A stretch of DNA of 64,000 nt, taken from the NCBI RefSeq assembly GCF_023223645.1, contig NZ_JALKBY010000011.1, positions 1-64,000 of the forward strand. The letters are read 5' to 3'. The notes under the pieces were generated by a model. That model worked only from the letters and a program-made list of their open reading frames with translations. It was not told where the DNA came from and did not search any database. The stretch comes from Natroniella sulfidigena (GTDB lineage: Bacteria; Bacillota; Halanaerobiia; Halobacteroidales; Halobacteroidaceae). The translations under genes were made by a program, and so were the position numbers. Shown here one piece after another: positions 41,534 to 49,823 of the stretch; the stretch's first letter is position 1, and every line of letters begins with the position of its first letter.

Positions 41534-42154
41534 ATGGAGATAATTAAGCAACCACAAAAGATAGAAGGTCGAAGTATGGAGATTATTGATGAAGAGGTAG
41601 GAGGATTTGATTGTTCACCTGAAGAGGCTAAAGTGATTAAAAGGGTGATTCATGCTACTGCTGATCTTGAATTTAAGGAGTTAGTAGTTATTTCTGATGG
41701 AGCGATAGAGTCAGCTTTAAAGTCATTAAAATCAGGGGCCAACATCGTAACTGATGTTAATATGTTGAAGCAGGGAGTCAGTAAGCGTAAGACAGCAGAA
41801 CTAGGTAATGAAATTAATTGCTTTATCAGTGATGATGATATTGCTCAAGAAGCTAAGGAAGCAGGGGTTACTAGATCGATGATGTGTATGAGAAAGGCAG
41901 TTGAAGATCCTGATAATAAGATCTTTGCTATTGGAAATGCTCCGACTGCTTTATTTGAATTGATGAAGTTAATAGAAGAGGGGAAAGTAGAACCAGATTT
42001 GATTGTTGGAACTCCGGTTGGATTTGTAGGAGCTAAAGAATCTAAGGAAGAATTAGAGAAGTTAGATGTACCTTATATTACTGTTCGAGGAAGAAAGGGA
42101 GGCAGTCCAGTTGCTGCTTCGATTATGAATGCATTACTATATCAGATTGACTAG
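41534..42154 (+). CDS. cbiC: cobalt-precorrin-8 methylmutase CbiC
   Basis: 206 aa from ATG 41534. It moves the C-11 methyl to C-12, giving cobyrinic acid. The catalytic His lies in KRVIHATAD (about 37-45). Family motifs: ITDVNMLKQGVSK-like VTDVNM, GNAPTALFEL, and VGTPVGFVGAKESKEEL near 160-176, then RGRKGGSPVAASIMNAL. The ATG at 41522 is part of the ribosome binding region, so I prefer the second. Confidence 0.94.
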   Translation: MEIIKQPQKIEGRSMEIIDEEVGGFDCSPEEAKVIKRVIHATADLEFKELVVISDGAIESALKSLKSGANIVTDVNMLKQGVSKRKTAELGNEINCFISDDDIAQEAKEAGVTRSMMCMRKAVEDPDNKIFAIGNAPTALFELMKLIEEGKVEPDLIVGTPVGFVGAKESKEELEKLDVPYITVRGRKGGSPVAASIMNALLYQID

Positions 42155-42156
42155 AA

Positions 42157-42300
42157 ATTAGTAACTAGTGATTAGTGACTAGTAATTAGTAATTAGTAAG
42201 ATCAAGAAACTACTAATTTACACAGATTAGCACCAATTAAAACAATTAATTTTTTATTTGTGTTTAGTGGTGTTAATTTGTGGTTGCAGGGTTTGTTTGT
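42157..42300 (+). repeat. word repeats before cbiD
   Basis: GAAATTAGTAACTAGTGATTAGTGACTAG words (42157-42200) are followed by a second class: CACAGATTAGCACCAATTAA with the inverse GTGTTTAGTGGTGTTAATTT (42220-42288). Two unrelated word families lie side by side. Confidence 0.65.
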
Positions 42301-42346
42301 CAACTATTCAATATTAATTATTAAATGCTTTCAAAGGGGTAGCATT

Positions 42347-43441
42347 ATGGGATTTGAATCTTACATAGTTAGAGATGGGAAAAAGTTGAAGCGAGGTTAT
42401 ACGACAGGGAGTGCTGCTACAGCTGCTGCTAAAGCAGCGACTAAGATGTTAGTCACTGAACAAGAGGTTAAAAGAATTAAGATAGATACTCCAGCAGAGA
42501 TTGAGCTTGAATTAGAAGTTGTTAAGGCCAGTTTTAATCATCAGCAGGCTACAGCTTCGATCATTAAAGATGGTGGAGATGATCCAGATGTGACGGATGG
42601 TTTGGAGATTGTAGCTCATGTGGAATTGCTTGATATACCGAGAATTGAGTTAGATGGTGGTCAAGGGGTGGGTCAAGTAACCAAACCAGGTTTAGCAACT
42701 GAAGTGGGAGAAGCAGCGATCAATCCTGTTCCACGAAAGATGATTACAGAGGAAGTTAAGAAGGTATTACCTGATAAGCAAGGTGCCAAGATAATAATCG
42801 AAGTTCCTAAAGGAGTTGAGACAGCAGCTAAGACCCTCAATCCACAGTTAGGGATTGAAGGAGGGATCTCGATCTTGGGAACGACGGGGATTGTAGAGCC
42901 TATGTCCGAGCAAGCCTATAAGGATTCTCTGGTATTAGCAGTTGATCAGGCTTTAGCTGCAGGAGAAGAGGATTTAGCCTTTGTTTTTGGCAATTATGGT
43001 AAGAGAATGGCTGCTAAATTGGGTTATCAACCACAGCAAGTGATTAGGATGAGTAATTTTGTTGGCTTTATGCTGAAATATGCAGTGGAGAAGGGGGTCA
43101 GCGAGTTGACTTTGATTGGACACTTAGGTAAGTTGGTTAAAGTGGCTGCTGGTATCTTCAATACCCACAGTTATGTAGCTGATGCTAGAAGAGAAACGAT
43201 AGCAGCTTATACCGCTGTCAGTGGTGGTCAACGTGATTTGATTGAAGAGATCTTGACTGCTAATACTGCAGAAGAGACGATAGAGTTACTTAAAGAGGCT
43301 GAGTTGACAGAGGTCTTTGATCTGTTGGCTGAGCGGGTTGCGATCAGATCCGAAGAGTATGTGAAGGGTGAGCTGGAAGTGAGGAGTTTGCTCTTTTCGA
43401 TGGAGGAAGAAATACTGGGAAGTTATAGATTAGAGTTATAA
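42347..43441 (+). CDS. cbiD: cobalt-precorrin-5B C1-methyltransferase CbiD
   Basis: 364 aa. It methylates C-1 after CbiG opens the lactone. N-terminal RGYTTGSAATAAAKAA (about 19-34) and DGGDDPDVTDG (about 81-91) are family hallmarks. The NFVGFMLKYAVEKGV and LIGHLGKLVKVAAG segments follow. ATG 42347 after AAAGGGG; an earlier in-frame ATG reaches into repeat sequence and is unlikely. Confidence 0.95.
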   Translation: MGFESYIVRDGKKLKRGYTTGSAATAAAKAATKMLVTEQEVKRIKIDTPAEIELELEVVKASFNHQQATASIIKDGGDDPDVTDGLEIVAHVELLDIPRIELDGGQGVGQVTKPGLATEVGEAAINPVPRKMITEEVKKVLPDKQGAKIIIEVPKGVETAAKTLNPQLGIEGGISILGTTGIVEPMSEQAYKDSLVLAVDQALAAGEEDLAFVFGNYGKRMAAKLGYQPQQVIRMSNFVGFMLKYAVEKGVSELTLIGHLGKLVKVAAGIFNTHSYVADARRETIAAYTAVSGGQRDLIEEILTANTAEETIELLKEAELTEVFDLLAERVAIRSEEYVKGELEVRSLLFSMEEEILGSYRLEL

Positions 43442-43461
43442 TTAAACGTTGTTTTCTGTAT

Positions 43462-43643
43462 GATATGAGAGGTTTTTTCGTTTTGAAAGATTTTTTCTAA
43501 ACTTCTAAGACTCATCTGCGAATAAATAAGAGCAAGCTAATTTAAAATAGGAAATTAGCTAAATCAAGCTCTTATTTATTTCTCAATTCGTCAAGAAGTT
43601 AAACGAAAAAATCTAGATACCACTATAAAAAACTCTCATGACA
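43462..43643. mobile_element. MITE-like long hairpin element, copy B
   Basis: The outer ends ATGAGAG and CTCTCAT pair. The middle arms AAAGATTTTTTCTAAACTTC and GAAGTTAAACGAAAAAATCT pair and match those of copy A, as do CTAAGACTCA and ATTCGTCAAGAA. The inner arm AATAAATAAGAGCAAGCTAA with its imperfect inverse differs from copy A. Flanking sequence GAGTGTATAGT also resembles copy A's GAGTGTAATG. It lies between cbiD and cbiE. No ORF. Confidence 0.65.
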
Positions 43644-43669
43644 AAGTTTGAGTGTATAGTATTTTATGA

Positions 43670-43740
43670 TTTTGATTTTAAAGGTTTTAATGCCTTTAAC
43701 TGTCAACCGTAAACTGTAAACTGTACACTATTAATTGCGA
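43670..43740 (+). repeat. half word repeat (right arm only) before cbiE
   Basis: GATTTTAAAGGTTTTAATGC is followed by TTAACTGTCAACCGTAAACT and GTAAACTGTACACTATTAAT. It is the right-arm class seen at 40.7 and 41.3 kb. The left arm may have been displaced by the hairpin element just upstream. Confidence 0.65.
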
Positions 43741-43754
43741 AGCGGGGTGGTTAG

Positions 43755-44381
43755 ATGAGTAAGATCTATGTTTTAGGGATTGGCCCGGGTACTAAAGATT
43801 ATGTACTGCCGATTACTGATAGACTTGTTAGGGAAGCTGATCTTTTGATTGGAGGAGAGAGAGCTCTAGCTTTATTTGCAGAATATAATAAAGAAGAGAT
43901 GGTAATTAAAGCAGATTTAGCAAAGATCAAAGATTATATTGAGGCTAATTATCAAAATCAACAGATTGCAGTCTTGGTTTCTGGTGATACCGGTCTATAT
44001 AGTATGCTAAATTATTTGAAGCGGCATTTTTCTGAAGAGGTATTGGAGGTTGTACCAGGAATCAGTGCTATGCAGTTAGGTTTTGCTAAGGCTAAGCTCA
44101 GTTGGCAGGATGCTAAGTTGACCAGTCTGCATGGTAATCAAGATAAGGAAGAATTACTGGAGTTGCTTGCTGAGCATAATAAAGTAGGTTTCTTTACGGA
44201 TAATAAGTTTCCTCCCCACCAGATTGCTGAATATTTAACGGCGGAAGGTTTGGGAGATAAACAGGGAATTGTGGCTGAACGTCTTTCTTATCCAGAAGAA
44301 AAAGTGATTAAGGGAAGTTTAGCTGAATTGAGTCAACAGGAATTTGGAGGTTTGACAGTGATGGTGATCTGTGATGAGTAG
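43755..44381 (+). CDS. cbiE: cobalt-precorrin-7 C5-methyltransferase CbiE
   Basis: 208 aa tetrapyrrole methylase of the CobI/CbiE fold. N-terminal LGIGPGTKDYVLPI binds SAM, LVSGDTGLYSML follows (about 75-86), then VVPGISAMQLGFAKA (about 97-111). It works with CbiT (next gene, overlapping), which in some organisms is fused as CobL. ATG after GGGGTGG. Confidence 0.93.
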   Translation: MSKIYVLGIGPGTKDYVLPITDRLVREADLLIGGERALALFAEYNKEEMVIKADLAKIKDYIEANYQNQQIAVLVSGDTGLYSMLNYLKRHFSEEVLEVVPGISAMQLGFAKAKLSWQDAKLTSLHGNQDKEELLELLAEHNKVGFFTDNKFPPHQIAEYLTAEGLGDKQGIVAERLSYPEEKVIKGSLAELSQQEFGGLTVMVICDE

Positions 44382-44961
44382 TTGGCCGTATCAAGTTCCT
44401 GGTATTCCTGATGCTGAATTTATTAGAGGAGATCTACCGATGACCAAAGAAGAGGTCAGGGCGGTTACGATCTCTAAGTTGAGATTGAAAGAGGATACAG
44501 TGATGTATGATATTGGTGCTGGAACCGGTTCAATCAGTATTGAAGCTGCCTTAGTTGCTAAAAAGGGGCAGATTTATGCTATTGAGCGGGAAGAGGAAGG
44601 GATGGAGTTAATCCCACAGAATATGAAGCAGTTTGGAGTAGATAATATTGAATTGATTCATGGTGAGGCACCACAAGCTTTAGCTGATTTACCAGCAGTC
44701 GATCGGGTTTTGATCGGTGGTAGTGGAGGGAATCTAGATCAGATCCTAGAAGTGGTGACTGATAGATTGACTCCTCAAGGAAGGGTTGTTGTCAATGCTG
44801 TGACGATGAATACCTTGACTGCAGCTTATCAGAAGTTAGAAGAGCTTGATTATCAGCTTGATATCTGTAATTTAGCAGTTACGCGGACGAGAGAGATTGG
44901 GAACTATCAGATGTTTAATGGATTAAATCCAGTTTATATTATTAGTGGAGAGAAGAGGTGA
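44374..44961 (+). CDS. cbiT: cobalt-precorrin-6B C15-methyltransferase, decarboxylating, CbiT
   Basis: 195 aa from ATG 44374, which overlaps the cbiE stop by 8 nt. A class I SAM methyltransferase: PMTKEEVRAVTISKLRL (about 21-37) then YDIGAGTGSISIEAAL (about 44-59) as SAM loop, and DRVLIGGSGGNLDQIL (about 109-124). It methylates C-15 and removes the C-12 acetate carboxyl. Confidence 0.93.
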   Translation: MSSWPYQVPGIPDAEFIRGDLPMTKEEVRAVTISKLRLKEDTVMYDIGAGTGSISIEAALVAKKGQIYAIEREEEGMELIPQNMKQFGVDNIELIHGEAPQALADLPAVDRVLIGGSGGNLDQILEVVTDRLTPQGRVVVNAVTMNTLTAAYQKLEELDYQLDICNLAVTRTREIGNYQMFNGLNPVYIISGEKR

Positions 44962-44965
44962 CAGG

Positions 44966-45667
44966 ATGAGTGGTAAATTATATGGTTTAGGAGTTGGCCC
45001 AGGTGATCCAGAATTATTGACCTTAAAAGCTAAACGAGTCTTAGAAGAGGTTGATATGATATGTACTCCGCAATCTAAGAAGGGTAGAGATAGTGTTGCC
45101 TTGCAGATAGTTAAGGAAGAGGTGGATTGTCAAGGGCGAGTTAAGGAATTGCTCTTTCCGATGATCCATGATCAGGATGAATTAAACAAATTTTGGGATC
45201 AAGCGACAGAGGAGATGGTCACTTTATTAGAAGAGGGCCAAGATCTTGCTTTTATTACGATCGGAGATCCATTATTATATAGTACATATATTTATGTCTT
45301 AGAGCGGATTAAGAATAATCATCCAGAGATTGAGGTGGAGACGGTACCGGGAATTACTTCGATAGCAGCATCCAGTTCTCGGGTCAATATACCATTGACT
45401 GAAAAAGATGAGAAGCTGGTTATTGTGCCGGCAACCTATGATCATGACAAGCTAGAAGAGATAATTAAACAGAATGAAAATATTGTTTTACTTAAGGTAG
45501 CTAAGTATTATGATCAAATTGTTGAATTATTAACTGAATTGGAGTTGCAGGAGAATGCCTGGTTTGTCAGTCGTTGTGGGCAAGAGGATGAATTGATTAC
45601 GAAGGATTTAGATTCTTTGGTAGGGACAGATATCGATTATTTATCGATGATGATCGTTAAGAAATAG
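44966..45667 (+). CDS. cbiL: cobalt-precorrin-2 C20-methyltransferase CbiL
   Basis: 233 aa from ATG 44966 (AGAGGTGACAGG upstream). N-terminal GLGVGPGDPELLTLKA is the SAM-binding loop, ITIGDPLLYSTYIYVLER follows (about 91-108), then VPGITSIAASSSRVNIPL. It adds the C-20 methyl, the first ring methylation after cobalt insertion. Confidence 0.94.
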   Translation: MSGKLYGLGVGPGDPELLTLKAKRVLEEVDMICTPQSKKGRDSVALQIVKEEVDCQGRVKELLFPMIHDQDELNKFWDQATEEMVTLLEEGQDLAFITIGDPLLYSTYIYVLERIKNNHPEIEVETVPGITSIAASSSRVNIPLTEKDEKLVIVPATYDHDKLEEIIKQNENIVLLKVAKYYDQIVELLTELELQENAWFVSRCGQEDELITKDLDSLVGTDIDYLSMMIVKK

Positions 45668-45862
45668 TGACTAGTGATTGGTAACTGGTAATTAGTAACT
45701 AGTAAAAAGGAATGAATATTTAATATTTAATAGTTAATAGTTCAAAAACAATTAACAATGTACAATTGACGGAATGTACAATTTACAATTAAAAAGTTTT
45801 TGGCTTTAAGGGGTTTTTTAACTGTAAACTGTCAACTGTAAACTGTACACTAACTAGAGGGG
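45662..45862 (+). repeat. composite word repeat before cbiF
   Basis: Three word classes in series: GTGACTAGTGATTGGTAACT (45667-45704), GAATATTTAATATTTAATAG (45713-45745) and ACAATGTACAATTGACGG with the inverse AACTGTAAACTGTCAACTGT (45752-45854). The gap of about 200 nt holds no ORF. Confidence 0.75.
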
Positions 45863-45870
45863 GTAGGTCA

Positions 45871-46626
45871 ATGAAGGTTTATTTTATTGGAGCAGGAGCA
45901 GGTGATCCTGAATTATTGACGATTAAAGGAATGAAAGCATTAGAACAAGCAGAGGTCGTAATCTATGCAGGATCATTGGTCAATCCTGAAGTTTTGGAGT
46001 ATGCTCCGCAAGCGGAAGTCTATAATAGTGCGAGCATGACTTTAGAAGAAGTATTAGAAAAGATGGAAGAAGCGGTTGCAGATGGTAAGATAGTAGCCCG
46101 AGTCCATACAGGTGATCCTAGCATCTATGGAGCGATTCAAGAGCAGATGGATCATTTAAAGAAAGTAGAAATTGAGTATGAGATTATTCCAGGGGTCAGT
46201 TCATTTTTAGCTGCAGCTGCAGCGGTAGAACGGGAGTTTACTTTACCAGATGTTACTCAAACTGTAATTGTAACGCGGATGGAAGGAAGAACTCCTGTAC
46301 CAGAGAAGGAGAAGTTGGCTAAGCTAGCTCGGCATAATGCTTCGATGGCAATCTTTTTGAGTGTGCAGATGATTGAAGATGTAGCAGCAGAGTTGGCTAA
46401 AGAGTATTCTAGTTCAACACCGATTGCTGTAATTCAGAAAGCATCTTGGTCTGATCAAAAGATAGTCAAGGGTACTTTAGAAGATATAGCTGAAAAGGTT
46501 AAGGAAGCAGGAATTAATAAGACTGCTATGATCTTGGTCGGCGATTTCTTAGATACTGAATATGAGAAATCTAAGTTATATGACAAAAATTTCACCCATG
46601 AATTTAGAGAGGCCCAAAGCGAATGA
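45871..46626 (+). CDS. cbiF: cobalt-precorrin-4 C11-methyltransferase CbiF
   Basis: 251 aa tetrapyrrole methylase. FIGAGAGDPELLTIKG at the N-terminus, VIYAGSLVNPEVLEYAP (about 31-47), VHTGDPSIYGAIQEQM (about 79-94) and VPGVSSFLAAAAAVERE. Ends next to cbiG with an ATGA overlap, matching their successive reactions at C-11 and ring A. Confidence 0.96.
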   Translation: MKVYFIGAGAGDPELLTIKGMKALEQAEVVIYAGSLVNPEVLEYAPQAEVYNSASMTLEEVLEKMEEAVADGKIVARVHTGDPSIYGAIQEQMDHLKKVEIEYEIIPGVSSFLAAAAAVEREFTLPDVTQTVIVTRMEGRTPVPEKEKLAKLARHNASMAIFLSVQMIEDVAAELAKEYSSSTPIAVIQKASWSDQKIVKGTLEDIAEKVKEAGINKTAMILVGDFLDTEYEKSKLYDKNFTHEFREAQSE

Positions 46627-47654
46627 AGTTAGCCATTGTTGCTTTAACTGAAGAAGGTAAGAAGTTAGCTTCTAAGTTAGAACAGGATCTAGAAGCGGAC
46701 ATCTATCTACCAACCAAGTTGTCAGCAACAGGAGTAATTAAGTTTGATTCTTCGTTAAAGGAGCTGGTAGGTCAGTTATTTAAAGAATATGATGGGATTA
46801 TCTGTATTATGGCCTTAGGGATTGTGGTGCGGGTGTTGGCCCCTTATGTAGCTGATAAACGAGAAGATCCAGCAGTGATCACTATTGATGAGACGGGCCA
46901 ACATATAATCAGTACCTTATCCGGTCATTTAGGTGGGGCCAACCGTTTAGCTGAAAGGATAGCAGGACTGCTTGATGCTGATCCTGTGATTACAACTGCA
47001 ACCGATTGCCACGGCAAGTTGGCCTTTGATCTGTTGGCTAAGGAGCTTGGTTGTGAGATTGTCCCATTCTCTAATTTGAAGTTGGCTAATGGAGCATTGG
47101 TCAATGGGAAGAGAGTCAATATCTTTACTGATCTTAAGCTTGATTTAGAATTGGATCAGAATGTTAGACTATTTCCGTTAGAGAAGCTAGGAACGGTAGA
47201 AGGATTTCCTGTTATTATCTCTGAGCGAGACTTTACGATTGAGGAGCCCTATTTACAGTTAGTACCTCAGAATATAGTTGTAGGCCTTGGCTGTCGGCGG
47301 GGAGTCAGTAAAAAACAGGTAAAGGAAGCTGTTGAGTCAGCTTTAGCAAAATTAGAGTTAAAAAAAGAGAGTGTTAAGAAGTTAGCAACGGTTGACTTAA
47401 AGCAGGATGAAGCTGGAATTTTAGAGTATGGTGAAGAATTGGAAGTTCCGGTTGAGATTATTTCTAGAGCAGAGATTAAGGAAGCGGATTTTGAATATAC
47501 TACGTCAGAATTTGTTAGAAAACAGATAGGAGTTGGTGGTGTATGCGAGCCAGTAGCGATAATAAGTGCCAACAAAAGAGGGGAGCTGATCTTATCAAAA
47601 ACAGTAAGGAACCAAGTCACAGTAGCAGTAGTCAAGGAAGTATCTATGTTGTAG
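46623..47654 (+). CDS. cbiG: cobalt-precorrin-5A hydrolase CbiG
   Basis: 343 aa. It opens the delta-lactone and releases acetaldehyde, the step that lets ring contraction proceed without oxygen. The N-terminal domain has IICIMALGIVVRVLAPYV (about 60-77), DETGQHIISTLSGHLGGAN (about 89-107) and TATDCHGK. The C-terminal domain has GLGCRRGVSKKQV (about 221-233). Its last 112 nt overlap the proposed cbiH start. Confidence 0.94.
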   Translation: MKLAIVALTEEGKKLASKLEQDLEADIYLPTKLSATGVIKFDSSLKELVGQLFKEYDGIICIMALGIVVRVLAPYVADKREDPAVITIDETGQHIISTLSGHLGGANRLAERIAGLLDADPVITTATDCHGKLAFDLLAKELGCEIVPFSNLKLANGALVNGKRVNIFTDLKLDLELDQNVRLFPLEKLGTVEGFPVIISERDFTIEEPYLQLVPQNIVVGLGCRRGVSKKQVKEAVESALAKLELKKESVKKLATVDLKQDEAGILEYGEELEVPVEIISRAEIKEADFEYTTSEFVRKQIGVGGVCEPVAIISANKRGELILSKTVRNQVTVAVVKEVSML

Positions 47655-48367
47655 GTATTGGCCCGGGGAATATTGAGCAGATGAGTTTGAAAGCTTATCG
47701 GTTGTTACAAGAGGTTGATGTAGTAATCGGCTACAAGACCTATATTAAGTTATTAGATGATGTAGTATCTGAGGAGCAAGAAGTGATTGAATCACCGATG
47801 ATGAAAGAGGTTGATAGAGCTAATAAAGTAATTGAGATAGCTCAAACAGGTAAGAGTGTAGCAATTGTCAGTAGTGGTGATCCAGGAGTTTATGGTATGG
47901 CTGGTCTGATCTTAGAGGTTGTTCAAGAAGAAGAAATAGATCTACCAGTAGAAGTGGTTCCAGGAATTACAGCTGCTAATGCAGCAGCATCTTCTTTAGG
48001 AGCACCACTGATGCATGATTATGCGGTGATCAGTTTAAGTGATCTATTGACGCCTTGGGAAGTAATCAAAGATAGATTAACTAAGGCTGCTCAAGCCGAT
48101 TTTATCGTAGCATTATATAATCCTAAGAGTAAGAAACGGACTGAACAGATTGAAGTAGCTCAACAGATATTTTTGGAGCATCGAGATGGAAGTACACCGG
48201 TAGGGATTGTACGTAAGGCTAAGCGAGGAAATGAAAGAGTGGTGATTACTACTTTAGCTGAGATGCTAGAAAAAGATATCGATATGTTGACGACAGTGAT
48301 TATTGGTAACTCTGAAACATTTACAGCCGATGATTTAATGATTACACCGCGAGGTTATAATGTATGA
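47543..48367 (+). CDS. cbiH: cobalt-factor III C17-methyltransferase CbiH
   Basis: 274 aa as drawn. The enzyme domain begins SIYVVGIGPGNIEQMSLKAY (about 33-52), then SSGDPGVYGMAGLI and VPGITAANAAASSLGAPL. It methylates C-17 with ring contraction. The start is uncertain: ATG 47543 (AGGAG 10 nt upstream) adds a polar Ser-rich stretch of about 32 residues and overlaps cbiG by 112 nt. No other ATG, GTG or TTG exists before the SAM loop. ATC 47594, 8 nt after AGAGGGGAG, is a non-canonical alternative. Confidence 0.9.
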   Translation: MRASSDNKCQQKRGADLIKNSKEPSHSSSSQGSIYVVGIGPGNIEQMSLKAYRLLQEVDVVIGYKTYIKLLDDVVSEEQEVIESPMMKEVDRANKVIEIAQTGKSVAIVSSGDPGVYGMAGLILEVVQEEEIDLPVEVVPGITAANAAASSLGAPLMHDYAVISLSDLLTPWEVIKDRLTKAAQADFIVALYNPKSKKRTEQIEVAQQIFLEHRDGSTPVGIVRKAKRGNERVVITTLAEMLEKDIDMLTTVIIGNSETFTADDLMITPRGYNV

Positions 48368-49119
48368 TTCTTGTTTTAGCTGGGACCAAGGATAGTCGTC
48401 AGATAATCAAAAGCTTAAAAGAGGCTGGTAAGGAGTTAATCGCTTCTGTAGTGACAGATTATGGCTATCAATTAGTATCCCAACTAGGAGTTGAAGTAAT
48501 CCAAGAACGTTTAGATAAAAAAGCTATGGCTGAGTTGATTAAAAAGCGAGGGATTGATCTTGTAATTGATGCAACCCATCCTTTTGCAGAAGAGGTTTCT
48601 AAAATAGCAATCGGGCTCTGTAATAATTTAGAGGTTGATTATCTGCGTTTTGAACGAGAGGAGATTGAAGTTCCTAAGCAGGAGTTGATTATTGAAGTTA
48701 ATAATTATCGAGAAGCTGCTAGAAGGGCCAACGACTTTGAACGAGTGCTATTGACGATAGGTAGTCGAAGGTTGAATTACTTCGTTGAGGAAGTCGATAA
48801 TTGGGAAGAGAGATTAGTAGCACGGATCTTGCCTACTTGGCAGTTTGTTAAGCAAGCTCAGGAATTAGGATTTACTCCTCAGAACTTAATCGGGATGCAA
48901 GGTCCTTTCAGTAAGGAGTTAAATCAAGCAATCTTAAAGAGATATGATATTTCAGCTTTAGTTACTAAAGCAAGTGGTAAGACTGGTGGATTGGGGACCA
49001 AATTAGAAGCAGCTTTAGATTTAGGGATTCCAGTAATCTTGATTACTAGACCACAGTTGCCGACAGATAAGATTGTAACTGACTATCAGAAGTTATTAGG
49101 AGAGATTGCAGATGAGTAA
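48364..49119 (+). CDS. cbiJ: cobalt-precorrin-6A reductase CbiJ
   Basis: 251 aa NAD(P)H-dependent reductase. N-terminal ILVLAGTKDSRQIIKSL, DLVIDATHPFAEEVS (about 63-77), YLRFERE and C-terminal VTKASGKTGGLGTKLEAAL and PVILITRP are family features. ATGA overlap with cbiH. Confidence 0.94.
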   Translation: MILVLAGTKDSRQIIKSLKEAGKELIASVVTDYGYQLVSQLGVEVIQERLDKKAMAELIKKRGIDLVIDATHPFAEEVSKIAIGLCNNLEVDYLRFEREEIEVPKQELIIEVNNYREAARRANDFERVLLTIGSRRLNYFVEEVDNWEERLVARILPTWQFVKQAQELGFTPQNLIGMQGPFSKELNQAILKRYDISALVTKASGKTGGLGTKLEAALDLGIPVILITRPQLPTDKIVTDYQKLLGEIADE

Positions 49120-49705
49120 ATTGATCTTAGTATTAGGTGGAGCAAGGAGTGGAAAGAGTAGCTTTGCTGAGGATGTTGTAGAGAACTTAGGAGGTCAAGA
49201 TGTAATTTATGTGGCTACTTCTGAAGTACGAGATGAAGAGATGAAAGAAAGGATTATTAGACATCGTCAATCTAGACCACAAGAGTGGCGAACGATTGAG
49301 GAGTCAAAGCTAGTCAGTCAAGCATTGACTGAGCTGGAGGAAGGCTCAGTCGTCTTGCTTGATTGCTTGACGGTCTTACTCTCTAATCTGGTTTTAGCTG
49401 ATAGTGATCTAGCAGAAGATGAGACTGATTTTACTTTACAGGCTAAAGAGGAAGAGATTTTGGCTGAGGTTGAGCAGATAATTGAGGTAGGACGAAAGAA
49501 GAATTTAGAGTTGGTCATTGTTTCTAATGAAGTAGGGCAGGGTGTAGTCCCTTCTTATAAATTAGGACGAGTCTATCGTGACCTAGTAGGTTGGGCCAAC
49601 CAACGGGTTGCTGCTCAAGCTGACGAGGTTTATATTACATATGCAGGGCTACCGGTTGAGATTAAGGAACTAGGGATTGAAACAAGAGAACAATTTCGTG
49701 GTTAG
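49112..49705 (+). CDS. cobU: adenosylcobinamide kinase/guanylyltransferase CobU
   Basis: 197 aa from ATG 49112. P-loop LVLGGARSGKSSFAE (about 5-19), YVATSEVRDEEMKERIIRHRQSRP (about 32-55, with the guanylylated His), LLDCLTVLLSNL and SNEVGQGVVPSYKLGRVYRDLVGW. It activates adenosylcobinamide phosphate with GTP. Overlaps cbiJ by 8 nt. Confidence 0.95.
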   Translation: MSKLILVLGGARSGKSSFAEDVVENLGGQDVIYVATSEVRDEEMKERIIRHRQSRPQEWRTIEESKLVSQALTELEEGSVVLLDCLTVLLSNLVLADSDLAEDETDFTLQAKEEEILAEVEQIIEVGRKKNLELVIVSNEVGQGVVPSYKLGRVYRDLVGWANQRVAAQADEVYITYAGLPVEIKELGIETREQFRG

Positions 49706-49805
49706 TAATTAGTGATTGGTGATTAGAGTTAATAATGAACAATGTATAATTTGAATGGGTTTGATTTTTAACTGTCAACTGTAAATTGTCAATTGTAAAC
49801 TGCTT
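49703..49805 (+). repeat. word repeat between cobU and cbiP
   Basis: GTTAGTAATTAGTGATTGGT, then AATGTATAATTTGAATGGG, then AACTGTCAACTGTAAATTGT and CAATTGTAAACTG. Right-arm words are the GTTTAC/GTTGAC class. Confidence 0.7.
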
Positions 49806-49823
49806 TATAACGGGGGTGTTTAA

